This document shows, one piece after another, positions 24,631-37,150 of a stretch of 64,000 bases of DNA. Position 1 is the first letter of the stretch; the number at the start of each line of letters is the position of its first letter. Both the position numbers and the translations under genes were made by a program. Source of the DNA: Paraspadella gotoi (taxonomy: Eukaryota; Chaetognatha); contig CM119265.1 in the NCBI GenBank assembly GCA_051294375.1, positions 7,760,629-7,824,628 of the forward strand, given 5' to 3'. The notes under the pieces were generated by a model. It did not search any database and was not told the DNA's origin. It saw only the letters and a program-made list of their open reading frames with translations.

Positions 24631-27600
24631 TCATCTGGAGGCGGAGGGTTCCAGGATAGACCTCGCGTGATCCATGCTCTCGGGGGAAATGATTTCTATG
24701 TATTCCTTCCCCGAGGGCGTCTTCCTCACGACCTTGACGGGTTCTCCGCAAGCGACCTCTATGAACCTCTCCGTCTTAGACTTGGTGCTCTTCCTGTTGA
24801 AGGCCTTTACTTGCGAGGGCAGCATCGAAGTCACGTTGACCGCGGCGGCCGCCTCCGACATGCACTGAGCCATGATGCGCTTTTTCTGCGAATTGGGGCT
24901 CACGTTGTCGATCCTCGCCGCCGCCGGGGGCATCGGGGAGACGCTTTTGTGGGGGGCGTAGCTCGCGGCTTTCGGCGGGGTGTAGCGCGAGCTCGGGCTC
25001 TCCCTGGGTTGCTGTTGCATGGCCGAGGGAGGTTTGGGTTCGTTGAAGAGAAGATCGTTGTGTCCCGCGGTTCTGAGGTGAATCAAAGGATCTCCCGTTG
25101 AGATAGTCGCGTATGAAGGCTGCTGAGGAGGCGGGCCTGGGGCCGACGGTACAGTGGGATTCTGAGATGATTGAAAGGCCGCATTTTGTGATGAAGACCC
25201 TACGGAATTTTGAGCTGCTCCTACGGGCGGATTTGGGGACGGCGTGGCCCCAGTCGACGAGCCCATCGATGGGGGAGAATCAGAAAGAAGAAACGCGAGA
25301 GGGTCATCTATGATGTTGAGCTTGATCGATGGCACCGGAGGCTCTTGATTGATGGCAATGGCGTTTGAAGATGGCATGGGGTTGCTATATGAGGCTGGAG
25401 GAATGTAAGGGGAAGCTGCGTACATATTTGCAGATGCGGTTTGCTGTTTTGTCTGCTGATCCTTTTGATAAAAAGACTGCTGTTGATTTATGGCAGTGAC
25501 ATTGTTAGTCATATGCGAGACTTTATCTTGAGTAAGGTTATCATTAGAAACTATCCCGCTTGAAGCAGAATTTTGGGAAATAACTGAAGCATTATTGGAA
25601 CTCTGCATTCCAGAATATTCAGCCGTCGTCTTAGATAAAACTTGACTATGTTCGCTCAGCTTTTCACTATTTTTGCTGCTGGTCGAAGAGCTTGATTCGC
25701 AACACTTGCCAGAGTGAGACCCAAACTCAACCTTATTTGAAAAAGTATTCACCTGCTGGCTCAAGATTTTCATTCGCTCCGTTTCCAACTTTGCCTCTTC
25801 CATCTGGTGAAGTTCCATTAGATGTTTTTCTTCTTCCTGTTGTCTCATCTTCAAGAGACGAAGTTGTTCCTCGTGCATCTTCTGCCGATATTCTTTTTCC
25901 TCTATCAGCTTTCTTTCCTTTTCTCTGCTCGCGTTTTCCTTTTCATGGTGTTTTTGCTGATATTGGCGCAAGGATTCCGCTCTCCTTTGATTCTCTTGTT
26001 GCTCCTGCGCTCTTCTCTGCTCCTCTTCGTACCTGACTTGCTCTTCTGCTAATCTTCTTTGTTCCAATTCTCGCCTTTCCTGTTCTTCTCTCAACCGTCT
26101 TTGTTCCAACTCTCGCCTTTCTTGTTCTTCTCTAATCCTTCTCTGTTCCTCTTCCTGCTTTTCTCGTTCTGCTTTGATTCTTCTCTGTTCTTCCTCACGT
26201 CTAATCCTTTCCTTCTGTTCCCTGATTTGATCCAATTTCTTCTGATTTTCTTCCAAAATTCTTCTCTTATCTACCTCCTTTCTTCTCTTCTCCTCCTCCC
26301 TCCTCTGATGTTGTTTTTGGGCCTCAATCCTGGCTTTTTCTTCTTCCTGTCTCTGCAGTTCTAACTGCATCTCCTTCTCCAGCCTCTCTCTTTCCTCTTG
26401 CTCCTTTTTCAGCCACAACAGCTTGGCTTGCTCCTCCTGAATTCTCAATTCCTCTTGCTGTTGTTGCATCTTGAACATAATTTCCTCCCTCTGCCTCATC
26501 ATCTCTTCCTCATCACGTTTTTTCCTCTCCTCTATGTCCATCTGAGCTTGAAGGCTTCTCCTTCTTTCCAAGTGCAGCCCCAATTCATCGACTGGCTTCT
26601 TCTCCTGTACCAAATTTCTTTGGGCATCTTTTTCCATCACGCTTTTCCTTTGTTGTTCCTCGAATTCCTGTTGTTTCTTTCTTTCTAACTCGATGAGTTT
26701 TTGTTGTTCCAAAACTTGCATTGAAGTCGCATTGAGAACTTCTTCACTTTTCGTGATGGTAGAGTTCAATTTTGATTGACCAAACTGGTTTTTCTGCTGT
26801 GAACCTCCCTTTGAAAAATTTAAAAGTTCTTCAGGATTTGAGCTGAACTTAGAATTATCCAGGGAATCATTAACCCTGAAACTAATTCCCGAGGTTACCG
26901 AACCCTTCTTTTTCTCAGTTGGTGAAGAGTTTGATGGCGCGGTTTGATAAACGCCCTTCATGTTGCTGTTGAATTGAGCAAAATCGCTTTTGATGATCAT
27001 ATTTTCTTTTTTCAATGACTCGTTTAATTTAGCAGAAGTTGCCTTGACATTATCGATTTGCTTTTCTTTGATAACGAATTCCTCCCTGTCACTTTCATCG
27101 CCCATATGAGAAGACCCGTAAGAATCATCTTTAGCCAGTAAAGATGCAAGATTACCCTCGGATTGCACCTTTAACTGGGTATTCGATAAATCAGTATTGC
27201 AGCCATCGAGTTTAATTCCGTTAAAAGGCAGAACCTTAGAACCTTTGGTTTGATTCGAGCTCGTTTGCGAAAACTGATTCAAGCTCGAAGATTTGTGCAT
27301 AGTTTGGACTTGCGAACTTTTCTCAAAGAAAGACCTTGCCTCTTTGACAGAAACGTCGGACTTTTTAGAGCTTCTCTGACTCACAAAATTTTGCGTTGAT
27401 TGACAAGTGTTATTACCAAACGATTGATCCGCCTGCTGAAAACTCTGGGCTTGTACCGCGCGACACTCTTCCGTCTTTCTGGTTTCGCCGGTCTGAGCGT
27501 CTTCGATCAAATCAAGATAGCGGGAATAGTCGGCCTTTTGCGACGCGGAACCATCGGCGCTCAGTGAACTCGTGCTGTAGGACTCTCTCTGCTGGGTCCC

Positions 27601-28630
27601 AGTTGGGAAATCAATCGACTTTGTTGATACAGGCGAAACCGGTTTTGGAACTTTCACCGGTGAATGATGAGTCTGACGACTCGGCTCCAATGGCTGAAAA
27701 GATCCCCCGAAGGTTCCTTGAGATGAGTTCGCCTCACATGAATTCCCGATGGTAGACATTGACTTGGCTTTAATTCCGAGTGGTTTAAACGAGCCCTCGT
27801 CTTGCAGGCCTTGGACCTTCTGACCAAAGGACTTTTGGGTCTGGTTAAATGTCGCAGAGTAGTTAGCAGATTGACTCGAATTTGAAGCCTGATACATGGC
27901 CTGTTGTGTGCCCATATTCTGACCCTGATGCACCGCCTGATTCAAAGTTGTGTTCTGCACCTGATAAGAGACTTGACTGGAAGTGCTGCTTTGGTATGAT
28001 GCCTGAGAAAACATACTGGTCGCCTGGCCATTAGCCACCATTTGCGAAGGAGAGCCTGACCTGGATGTGATCCTCGACCCTGGCTGAGACATTGCCTTGG
28101 ACAATGCATGATTCAGCGTCGAGGTGGCCATCGGCACCTGATTTGTTGAGCCTCCTGCCACGCCGCTCGATCCAAATCCTGAAGAAGATGTCAAGATGCT
28201 TGAAGGATCCTCCAATTCAACGTTGCGTGGGAGACTGGAACCGTTCGATGCTCCCATGGTTGGACCAAGCCCATAGCTCATCTGACCAGAAGAGCCTTCC
28301 ATTGATGGATTGACGACTTGACCAGACTTCCACCCGCCAACTGTAAAATTGGAAAAAGAGAAGTGACTTTTAAATCTATAAAATATTATTTATTTATTAG
28401 ATAGAAGAGTAAATAAGAATAATTGAAAATATGTAAAATGTACTATTTGTAAATTTGTTCTGACCCTTCTTACCAGTTGCGTATTGGGCTGACCCTTCCG
28501 TCTGGAACTTGAGAGCGCCGCCCTCGGAACTGGCCCTCGCCCTCACGGCGCCCCTCGGCTGACTCGGCGCCGAAGCCGCTGCCGACGCGGCTGCTGACGC
28601 CGCGTGGTACGGCTGGTGGTATTCTCTCAT
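24631..28630 (-). CDS. Large Q/S-rich coiled-coil protein
   Basis: Exon 28630-28474 (donor GTAAGA) and the long exon 28340-24631 join in phase 1 for 1,288 residues. Residues 1-53 are Ala/Arg-rich. Residues about 54-590 are rich in Ser, Gln and Asn with no recognised domain. Residues about 593-914 are a near-continuous Glu/Arg/Gln/Lys helix with repeated Glu-Gln-Arg-Arg units, either a coiled coil or a single alpha-helix rod. A Ser/Pro/Gln linker follows. The last about 100 residues look ordered: an Arg-Ile-Met-Ala-Gln helix, a basic segment, then Val-Lys-Val-Val-Arg-Lys-Thr. I do not recognise the family; cytoskeletal or scaffold proteins often have this build. Exon 1 follows a TTTTTTCAG acceptor, so at least one more 5' exon exists. 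It ends 400 bases from the ACTMAP stop codon on the same strand. Confidence 0.85.
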
Positions 28631-29030
<400 letters not shown>

Positions 29031-29861
29031 TCACGGCTCAATCAACAACATCTGATCGCAAATTCCCGCTTCAACGCCGCCGTCTGGAAAGATCAAACTC
29101 CCTACGACGCTGGTCGAATCGTAGCACGTCAACTGTTTGTTGCTGCGCAGTAATTCCTCAACGTCCCAGTACAGCAGATTCTTCGATTTGCCTTGCAACG
29201 CGATCGCTTCGAACTCCAAGGCGCTCTCGATGATGGCGTCGACGTCGGCGTCGCTTGGACCGGCGCCGGACTCGGTGATATAAAGAGAGGCGGCGCGCAT
29301 TCCTGAGACGGCGTTCATGGCAACGGCGTTGAGAGCGTCTTCGCCGACGTCGATGCCGAGATCTTGCGGCTTCTCGGCGTCGAGATAAATCGGCGCCGCC
29401 ACGTCGATGTACTCCAGCATTTGTGTCTTCGACGCCTCGAACTCGAGATCCCACGTCGCCTTCCCCTCCGCCTCCAAGCGGCGCGTAAACGGGCGCCGCA
29501 GCAAAACCACGCAGCCCAGCAGCAGCGCCCAGTGCGCCTTACTGCCGCAGCGCGACGCCGGCCCAAAGTTGAAGTCTTTGTCGTATGGAACAAGAGCGAC
29601 GCCGCCGCGAATGAGGTGGCGCTTTAACGACGCCGCATCGATGGAACGAACGACGGAGACTGTGGGGGTGGCGCCGTCAGCCATGCCATCGGCTAAGAAT
29701 TCCTCGACGAGCGTCTTCATGCAGCGACAAGAGAACATCTCTCCCTGGGAGGAAAAGCCAAGATCTTTGGCTCGAGAGAGAATATCGTCCACGGAGGGTG
29801 GGGAGGTTTGGAGCATCTTGGCGAGCATCTGGAGGGCCACCATGCCGCATGTGGGGCCGAC
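29031..29861 (-). CDS. ACTMAP: Actin maturation protease, catalytic last exon
   Basis: The exon begins at an acceptor (TCTTTCCAG) with Val-Gly-Pro-Thr-Cys-Gly and runs 276 residues to TGA. It matches ACTMAP (human C19orf54) along its length: the catalytic Cys motif Gly-Pro-Thr-Cys-Gly, the Gly-Glu-Met-Phe-Ser segment, Pro-Tyr-Asp-x-Asp-Phe-Asn, the Lys-Ala-His-Trp-Ala catalytic His, a Lys-Asn-Leu-Leu-Tyr-Trp-Asp block and a Gly-Gly-Val-x-Ala-Gly-x-Cys end. The enzyme removes the acetylated N-terminal Met or Cys from actin in the cytosol. The middle (about residues 150-200) carries an insert relative to the human protein. The 5' exon or exons, Pro-rich in other animals, are missing; one candidate Pro-rich exon lies at 32,319-32,599, but I could not link it. 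Confidence 0.9.
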   Translation of the reverse strand, partial: VGPTCGMVALQMLAKMLQTSPPSVDDILSRAKDLGFSSQGEMFSCRCMKTLVEEFLADGMADGATPTVSVVRSIDAASLKRHLIRGGVALVPYDKDFNFGPASRCGSKAHWALLLGCVVLLRRPFTRRLEAEGKATWDLEFEASKTQMLEYIDVAAPIYLDAEKPQDLGIDVGEDALNAVAMNAVSGMRAASLYITESGAGPSDADVDAIIESALEFEAIALQGKSKNLLYWDVEELLRSNKQLTCYDSTSVVGSLIFPDGGVEAGICDQMLLIEP

Positions 29862-30439
29862 CTGGAAAGAGGAAGGGGTTGAAGAAATATCATAGTTTAG
29901 GAGAAAAAAAAGTTTTATCTTTCTCCCCATCGTCTTCAACTACAAAGGTTCCTCGGCGCGAGGCATTTCATCAATTTATTTAAAAAGGCATTTATTTAAA
30001 AAGCAACCGACTCTCAACACAATTATAATTATTGTTGTCGACTAATATTTGGCGTTCTTTTCCATTAACCGCTTAATTAATCAACAACTCATTTTTCGGT
30101 ACGTCAAGACTCGTTTTTTTAAAATATTACTAATTTCGACATTCAAAGCTTCAAACAGATATAAAGAGGACCATTACTCCTTGTCCCACCCTCCTCTTCG
30201 CTCACCCCTTCCCCCTCCATAATTCAGGAGACCCATATTCTTCGTCACCCCGCGCGTAAATCACCGATCAGTAAATCCGTAAATCTGTAAATATTCTCAC
30301 CGCTCAACCCTCACCGCTCAACCCTCACCGACCGCCTCGACGATTCACCATTCGAGCGAATTCACCACCATCATCCAAGTTCGTAATTAAATCCCCCCCG
30401 GCTCCATTTATTACTCACCCGCTCAACCTTCCACCCTCT

Positions 30440-30441
30440 CA

Positions 30442-30487
<46 letters not shown>

Positions 30488-30508
30488 CTCTCTCTCTTCC
30501 CTCTTCTC

Positions 30509-30545
<37 letters not shown>
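30440..30545. repeat. (CT)n microsatellite
   Basis: Interrupted CT tract of about 105 bases. Confidence 0.95.
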
Positions 30546-30740
30546 GGCTCACTCTCTCTCGCCCGGACGAACCGATTGAACTCGAACGAGCTGAACCCCC
30601 CCCTTCCCTTCGCCTCTTTCCGCCCAATATTCACTTTTCTGACTTCGCGATCCAACACCACAACTCTCCACCGATCCAAAGATTATGGCGATCTCCCCAG
30701 TTTTTTAGATTTTTTTGTTTGTTTTCATCGCTCATTATGT

Positions 30741-30755
30741 CTGTCTCTCTCTCTT

Positions 30756-30851
<96 letters not shown>
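30741..30851. repeat. (CT)n microsatellite
   Basis: CT tract of about 110 bases. Confidence 0.95.
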
Positions 30852-30854
<3 letters not shown>

Positions 30855-32000
30855 GCATCCGATGTCAGTGTCGTTTTTGATGCAGACAATTGATATATTC
30901 GTCAGTCTGCAGTTTTGCGATGTCTGCATTGCCATTGGATGGTGGATTTTTGTTGAACACCTGCTTTTCGCAACGATCGAGTTTAATTTATTTTTTTTTT
31001 CAGAAACACAAAACCATATCATATAAAACATTTTTTTGAAAATGTTTTAGCTTAATGAATGAGGGATCTGAAAACTTAGAATTGATATCTAATATCATAT
31101 TCTTTTTTTAAAAATTATGACCGTTCAAACCACCTCTCTCATAAATTTAGCCTCCGATGTCTTCAGCTCAAAGGTTTCAATTCAAACATTAACTCAATCC
31201 TTTTCTCGATCCATAATTCAAACTCAGATCAACCTTAACTCAAACCTTCGACTCATTTCAACAACAATCCTTTTCTACGAGACTTGGCCTCATTTCGCTG
31301 GCCTCAACCTCAGAGACATGGCCTCAATTCGCGGGCCGGGCCTCGCGAGATCTTGCGACCATATCTCTTTTAGTTCGTTGTCAAATTCGACAGCGTTCGT
31401 TCATTGATTGTCCGTACTTTTAAGTATTATATAAAGTATTAATTGTAGTTCATTAAGTGGATAATTAGTTAAATACGTCCAAATACGTTTATATGAAACT
31501 AACATTGAAATCGATTGAGTTTTTGACAACATTGAAAATCGATTGAATTTTCTAAAAATTGAAATTAATTTATTGATATTTTTAAAACAATCTTTTTCCC
31601 ATTTTTTCCAGACGAAAGCCCAAGCTGATTGTTCACATCCCAATTTTCTAATTTTCCCCCTTACAGTAACCCTTTTTTTCCATTTTACCACCTCCCCAAT
31701 CCACCTGCAGCAGCGGCGCCGTCCGCCGCCACCGGCACCACAGATCCGCGTCTCTCCTGCGCCACCGACTCCTCTCGCCCAAATCTTCCGCGTGGCGTCG
31801 CAGCTGGACCCGTTGACACACTTCCGGTCTGGGCGGCGGTTTGGTGGAGCGTGGAGGAGCGTCGGTAGGGGGCGTTGGAGGGGCGGAGATGGCGGGAGAA
31901 GGCGGGACAGGGAGGGAAGGCGGCGGAGGAGGAGGAATGGCGGCGAGGGTTGACGGCAGCTGCAGCGGAGGCAGCGGCGGCAGAATTGACAGCGGCGGCA

Positions 32001-32031
<31 letters not shown>

Positions 32032-32248
32032 GACCGTTTTTGCATTCTGCAGGGGCGACGTGACATTTTCAGATACGTTGAAGTTCGTCTGGGGAAGAGA
32101 CGAAGACGCGTCAGTCCGATCGGCGGTTTTTGGTCGTCATGACGACGGTGATGACGAGTCGATTTTGGAACCGGAAGTCGATGACGCCATCTCTGGGAGA
32201 GCAGCGCCTCAGAGATGGTTACGGCCAAATAACCACCTCTATTCATGC

Positions 32249-32312
32249 GGTCTCTCTCTCTCTCTCTCTCTCTCTCACTCACTCTCTCTCTCTCTCTCTC
32301 TATTTCTCTCTC
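32249..32312. repeat. (CT)n microsatellite
   Basis: CT tract of about 60 bases, directly 3' of the candidate Pro-rich exon on the minus strand. Confidence 0.95.
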
Positions 32313-32318
32313 TTTCAC

Positions 32319-32599
32319 CTCCTTCCCGAATCTCGCAAAGCTCGTCGACGATCTCCCCGACGACGCGACAGGCCTCACCCACGTTCCTGTGAATCGTCGT
32401 CAGGCGCCTGTCAGCGTCAGGCGCCGATCTCGGTCTTCCCAAATATCCGGCAGGCGGCGGAGGCGCCGGTGGAAACGGCGTTGAAACGGGCGTCGACGAG
32501 GAAGACTTTCGCGTCATGGAATCAAAGATGGCGTCGAGAGATTTGTAAGGAAGCGGGGTCGATTGTGTTGTGGGCGTTAATCCATGATACACGGTTGAC
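32319..32599 (-). CDS. Candidate internal exon, Ser/Pro-rich (partial gene)
   Basis: Open frame of about 93 codons between an AAG acceptor and a GTGAAA donor. It has a Ser/Thr/Pro part with a Pro4 run followed by a well-formed helical segment (Arg-Leu-Thr-Thr-Ile-His, then Val-Gly-Glu-Ala-Cys-Arg-Val-Val). The base composition and the switch from disordered to helical look coding. If it joins an acceptor at 32090, the frame meets a TGA after about seven codons, which would make this the penultimate exon. The family is not recognised; it may belong to an unseen minus-strand gene. Confidence 0.3.
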
Positions 32600-33386
32600 C
32601 TTCCAAAAAAATGTTCAGTTATGTTTTGCGCGATGTTTATGTTTTTGTTGAGATGAATTCAGGCAGTATTAAAAACTTTTACGTAATTTTTTAATAAGAA
32701 TCAAATTATTCCTTATTCGATTAAGAAGTTGCATTAACAAATTAAGAGAATCGATTGCATCAGACATATCATTGGAGAAAAGTTTCGCATCGCGTCGAAT
32801 CTAGAAACGGGATTTTTAGAGAAAAACGAATTTGTTGTTTTTTAATAACGAAACTTTCTTGTTTGTTTTCGTTTCAAAGTTCGTTTCTCGAATTAAAAAC
32901 TAAAAAAAAAATTCGAAGGAATTAAATTTTATTCCGAAATTATTTTCAGACCCTTAGCTCCGGCATTAAAAATTTAAAAAAAGATCGTAACGTGAGATTT
33001 GATTCGAAATGATATAAATCGAGTTTAATTTATAAACTTATATACAACTAGGACAACTTGCAAATTTATGCCCATGGATACCCACGGCAATAAATCAAAA
33101 TATTTTGAAAGATTGATGTTTTTTCTGTATTTTTTTCCAAGGAAAATAATGAATTGTGATCATTGCCTGGTCCAAGGCTAAAAATAAAAACGAAAGAAAA
33201 AACAAGGAGATTTTCATGAAGTTGAATCCAACTGACTTGACCTTCAGTGAGAAACGAACGCTTTGATGAAAGAGATGATGATGACGATGATGATGATGAC
33301 GATGATGATGATGACGATGATGATGATGACCGCGATGATCATCCTCAGAAAAGGTTGCTATGAGCAATTCGCTCTCGCTCTTTGAG

Positions 33387-33396
33387 NNNNNNNNNN
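33387..33396. other. Assembly gap (10 N)
   Basis: Ten N with unique sequence on both sides. Confidence 0.99.
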
Positions 33397-33657
33397 CTCG
33401 AAAACTCGAAAATTCGCGTAATCGTTTAACACAACACAGGCAAAGGGTAGATTTTATTGCAACCCGACGACCGTGAGATGGAAATTTAAAAACGAACAAA
33501 CCCAAACCTGAGGTAACCCTAACTCGAAAACCAGGAACCCTGGAACCCGTATATTTCTATTTTTAGCTCATAACCGATTCTCATTAAAGCAAAACATATG
33601 AAATTGCCTGCGTAAAAACTAAAATCTTCTGCTTCAACGGGGAACGTTCATTGATAA

Positions 33658-33659
<2 letters not shown>

Positions 33660-33742
<83 letters not shown>
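33660..33742. repeat. (CT)n microsatellite
   Basis: Perfect CT run of about 82 bases. Confidence 0.95.
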
Positions 33743-33749
<7 letters not shown>

Positions 33750-33838
33750 CTTCTGCATGTGATTACCTCCACAAAGCCGGCGAAGGGCGAGGCTTCATAG
33801 ACAGACGACGATCGCATCCGAAACCCGGGGATCGAAGG

Positions 33839-33918
33839 AGAGTCGAGTGAGAAAGTCGAGTGAGAGAGTCGAGAGAGAAAGTCGAGAGAGAAAGTCGAGT
33901 GAGAGAGTCGAGATGAGA
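33839..33918. repeat. GTCGAG-type minisatellite
   Basis: About five copies of a 14-16-bp unit containing GTCGAG and GAGAAA or GAGAGA. Confidence 0.85.
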
Positions 33919-34224
33919 CGGTCTTCTCTTCTAGAGATCGAGCGAAACCAAGAATCCATCGAGTTTCACCCAAATTTTGATTCATTCTCGTCCTCCACAA
34001 TAACCATCACTGACTTAATCAGCCTCATCATCGTCATCATCGTCTGATTTCTTCCTTTCGATCTTTTTGTCATAGACAACAATGACATGATCATAATATG
34101 TGAGAGCTATCAATTACCAAAGGTCGAAATGAAAATAAAAACGAGTTTAGTAAAAATAGATAGTTTCAGCTGCTAAATTGTATAATAATTTCATACTAAT
34201 TCTAAATATTTTTTTTTCTTATTC

Positions 34225-34590
34225 TCATCTTTTACGACTTTCTTTTTTCGGATCCTCAGGTAAGTAAAACCCAACCGCTTCGTCCCCATTCGAAATTATG
34301 TCGTCAAAAGTTATCGTCCTATTTTTNNNNNNNNNNNNNNNNNNNNNNNNNNNNNNNNNNNNNNNNNNNNNNNNNNNNNNNNNNNNNNNNNNNNNNNNNN
34401 NNNNNNNNNNNNNNNNNNNNNNNNNNNNNNNNNNNNNNNNNNNNNNNNNNNNNNNNNNNNNNNNNNNNNNNNNNNNNNNNNNNNNNNNNNNNNNNNNNNN
34501 NNNNNNNNNNNNNNNNNNNNNNNNNNNNNNNNNNNNNNNNNNNNNCGCCGCCGCTGCCGCCGCCGCCGACGTCTCCGTTTCTTCTCCCAT
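34225..34590 (-). CDS. Possible small gene interrupted by an N gap
   Basis: An ATG at 34590 starts Met-Gly-Glu-Glu-Thr-Glu-Thr-Ser followed by Ala residues and runs into the gap. On the other side an open frame encodes about 33 residues, including Thr-Phe-Asp-Asp-Ile-Ile-Ser-Asn-Gly and a Lys/Arg-rich end, to TGA at 34227-34225. Whether both halves share a frame cannot be known across 219 N. The Ala run may simply be a (CCG)n repeat. Low confidence. Confidence 0.25.
   Translation of the reverse strand: MGEETETSAAAAAAAXXXXXXXXXXXXXXXXXXXXXXXXXXXXXXXXXXXXXXXXXXXXXXXXXXXXXXXXXXXXXXXXXXXXXXXXXKNRTITFDDIISNGDEAVGFYLPEDPKKESRKR
34327..34545. other. Assembly gap (219 N)
   Basis: Run of N next to a (CCG)n run. 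Confidence 0.99.
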
Positions 34591-35046
34591 GAGGCGACAG
34601 GCGTTTTCATTTTGAACGAGAAAAAAAAAAAGATGTCGCTTGTCGATTCTGCCGGATTGTTGATTGAGGGAACTGCGAAAGGAAAAATGCAATGACTGTG
34701 TGAAAGTGGGGGAACAATATGATAGAGTATGACGGAAGAAGTATGACGAATAAAATATGAAGTGCATATGATTATATAGTAAGAAGTATGAAGCAATGAT
34801 GAAGGGAAGTGCTTAAAGCAAAGGCGGGAAGTTTTAAACTTATTCGTCCGAACCGCGGGACGCTCCGGATAACCTACGGGGTTCCGCGTTCGAATATCCT
34901 AAGGAATACGTTTTTGCTCAACGGAGAACTTACGAACATCGAGAAAAAAAATTGAGGATTTTTCTTCAAGCTTCTGATTTAATCTTCCACCGGTGATTTT
35001 AAAAAAAAGATTATTATTATTATTATCATAAGTTATTTTTTTATTA

Positions 35047-35912
35047 NNNNNNNNNNNNNNNNNNNNNNNNNNNNNNNNNNNNNNNNNNNNNNNNNNNNNN
35101 NNNNNNNNNNNNNNNNNNNNNNNNNNNNNNNNNNNNNNNNNNNNNNNNNNNNNNNNNNNNNNNNNNNNNNNNNNNNNNNNNNNNNNNNNNNNNNNNNNNN
35201 NNNNNNNNNNNNNNNNNNNNNNNNNNNNNNNNNNNNNNNNNNNNNNNNNNNNNNNNNNNNNNNNNNNNNNNNNNNNNNNNNNNNNNNNNNNNNNNNNNNN
35301 NNNNNNNNNNNNNNNNNNNNNNNNNNNNNNNNNNNNNNNNNNNNNNNNNNNNNNNNNNNNNNNNNNNNNNNNNNNNNNNNNNNNNNNNNNNNNNNNNNNN
35401 NNNNNNNNNNNNNNNNNNNNNNNNNNNNNNNNNNNNNNNNNNNNNNNNNNNNNNNNNNNNNNNNNNNNNNNNNNNNNNNNNNNNNNNNNNNNNNNNNNNN
35501 NNNNNNNNNNNNNNNNNNNNNNNNNNNNNNNNNNNNNNNNNNNNNNNNNNNNNNNNNNNNNNNNNNNNNNNNNNNNNNNNNNNNNNNNNNNNNNNNNNNN
35601 NNNNNNNNNNNNNNNNNNNNNNNNNNNNNNNNNNNNNNNNNNNNNNNNNNNNNNNNNNNNNNNNNNNNNNNNNNNNNNNNNNNNNNNNNNNNNNNNNNNN
35701 NNNNNNNNNNNNNNNNNNNNNNNNNNNNNNNNNNNNNNNNNNNNNNNNNNNNNNNNNNNNNNNNNNNNNNNNNNNNNNNNNNNNNNNNNNNNNNNNNNNN
35801 NNNNNNNNNNNNNNNNNNNNNNNNNNNNNNNNNNNNNNNNNNNNNNNNNNNNNNNNNNNNNNNNNNNNNNNNNNNNNNNNNNNNNNNNNNNNNNNNNNNN
35901 NNNNNNNNNNNN
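35047..35912. other. Assembly gap (866 N)
   Basis: Largest run of N in the window. The left edge is an ATT-type repeat. Confidence 0.99.
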
Positions 35913-36375
35913 GCAGATTTACAAAGAGACGATTTGAGATAAGAGGAGACGCTCAGAATGCAATCGCATATCCGTTGAAGCGAGTAAAGAAGAACTCTAG
36001 AGATTCTACGTGGGGGAAAAAAATGTGGAAGAAAGCAAAAAAGAAGGAAAAGAGTCACCGCTCCCTTATCAATGATTCTGCTCTTGGCAGTGGTCGAGAT
36101 AAAAACGTTCAAACGTGAAAGACCAGAATCTTGACGGACGAAGGAGAGAGACGACGATCAACAACAACGACATCAAAGTCACGGCGTGAAGCGCGTTCAT
36201 CGAGCAACCGATATCCCGCGATGTCGCGATGGAATTCGGAGAGAGGCCCTCTTCTCTCACACGAAAGCCTCGGCCAGGCCCGGGTTGAATGGCCCTTTCC
36301 AGTGTCCACCTTGGTTGAAAAAGACCTTCTTCGGTTATTCGCAGAAGTCGACGAGAAGACCCGAAAGGGGCGAGC

Positions 36376-36556
36376 CAACATTGGCCTCGCCGCCTTTTCC
36401 CAACATTGGCGACGCCAACATTGGCCTCGGCCGCGCTTCCCCAACATTGGCGACCCGAACATTTGGCCTCGCCGCTTTCCCAAACGATTTGGCGATCCCA
36501 AGCATTGGCCTCGCCGCTTTCCCAACATTGGCACCAAACGATGGCCTCGCCGCTTT
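36376..36556. repeat. CAACATTGGC minisatellite
   Basis: Five to seven imperfect direct copies of a unit of about 30 bases. Each has a CCAACATTGGC-like core (itself a short palindrome) and a CCTCGCCGCTTTCC-like spacer. Confidence 0.85.
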
Positions 36557-37027
36557 CCCGCTCATTGACGAAAGCGACTGGCGTTTCGTAACTCGTTTCC
36601 TTTTCTTTTTTTTTTTTAAAATTTCTCCCCAAACGTTATCGCTTTGCCCCGTTTTTCTCCGGCTATCTTTGAACTTGCATCTTTCACCTTTCCTGTCTAC
36701 AGATCTAAAGGACAAATATTTGACTTTCTCGTGGGACCGAGTTCTATCTGGGAATTCGTTTGTCATCTGGGACGCAAGGAGTGTGCAAGGCGCTGGGAGT
36801 CAGGCGACGAGACGATAGGTCGGTTAAGCCGGTTGGGTCATTGGTCAGAAGTTAATTTATCATGAATTTAAGTTCTTAAACGAAGGAAGATGAAGTACAA
36901 CAATTAAAAATTGATTACTAGGAAAAAAAAAAACAAAAAAACTTGAGATCATTAATGCCTTAAAAATAAGAAAAAAATTTTCCCCTTCATTTCACCAAAT
37001 TTCTGTCACACACCGCGGTGAGCAAGA

Positions 37028-37079
37028 TGAGAGAGAGAGAGAGATGAGAGAAGAGACGAGAGGAGAGAGATGGAGAGCC

Positions 37080-37125
<46 letters not shown>

Positions 37126-37150
37126 GAGGATGAGAGAACGACGAGAGATG
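37028..37150. repeat. (GA)n microsatellite
   Basis: Interrupted GA tract of about 120 bases. Confidence 0.9.

Larger units (their letters stand above)
29862..32318. other. Intron or intergenic with CT tracts
   Basis: AT-rich DNA with CT tracts (30440-30545, 30741-30851) and a GC-rich segment at 31,700-32,040 that holds a (CGG)n run. In one minus-strand frame that segment is strongly Pro-rich, but no confident exon can be drawn. Confidence 0.5.
32600..34224. other. Intergenic, AT-rich with small repeats
   Basis: Contains a GAT/GAC trinucleotide block (33,271-33,345), a 10-N gap, a CT tract and a GTCGAG minisatellite. No gene is seen. Confidence 0.6.

Noticed and set aside
34845-34915. Possible tRNA (GTTCGAAT core)
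   Set aside because: The stem around the loop does not pair and no other arms are visible.
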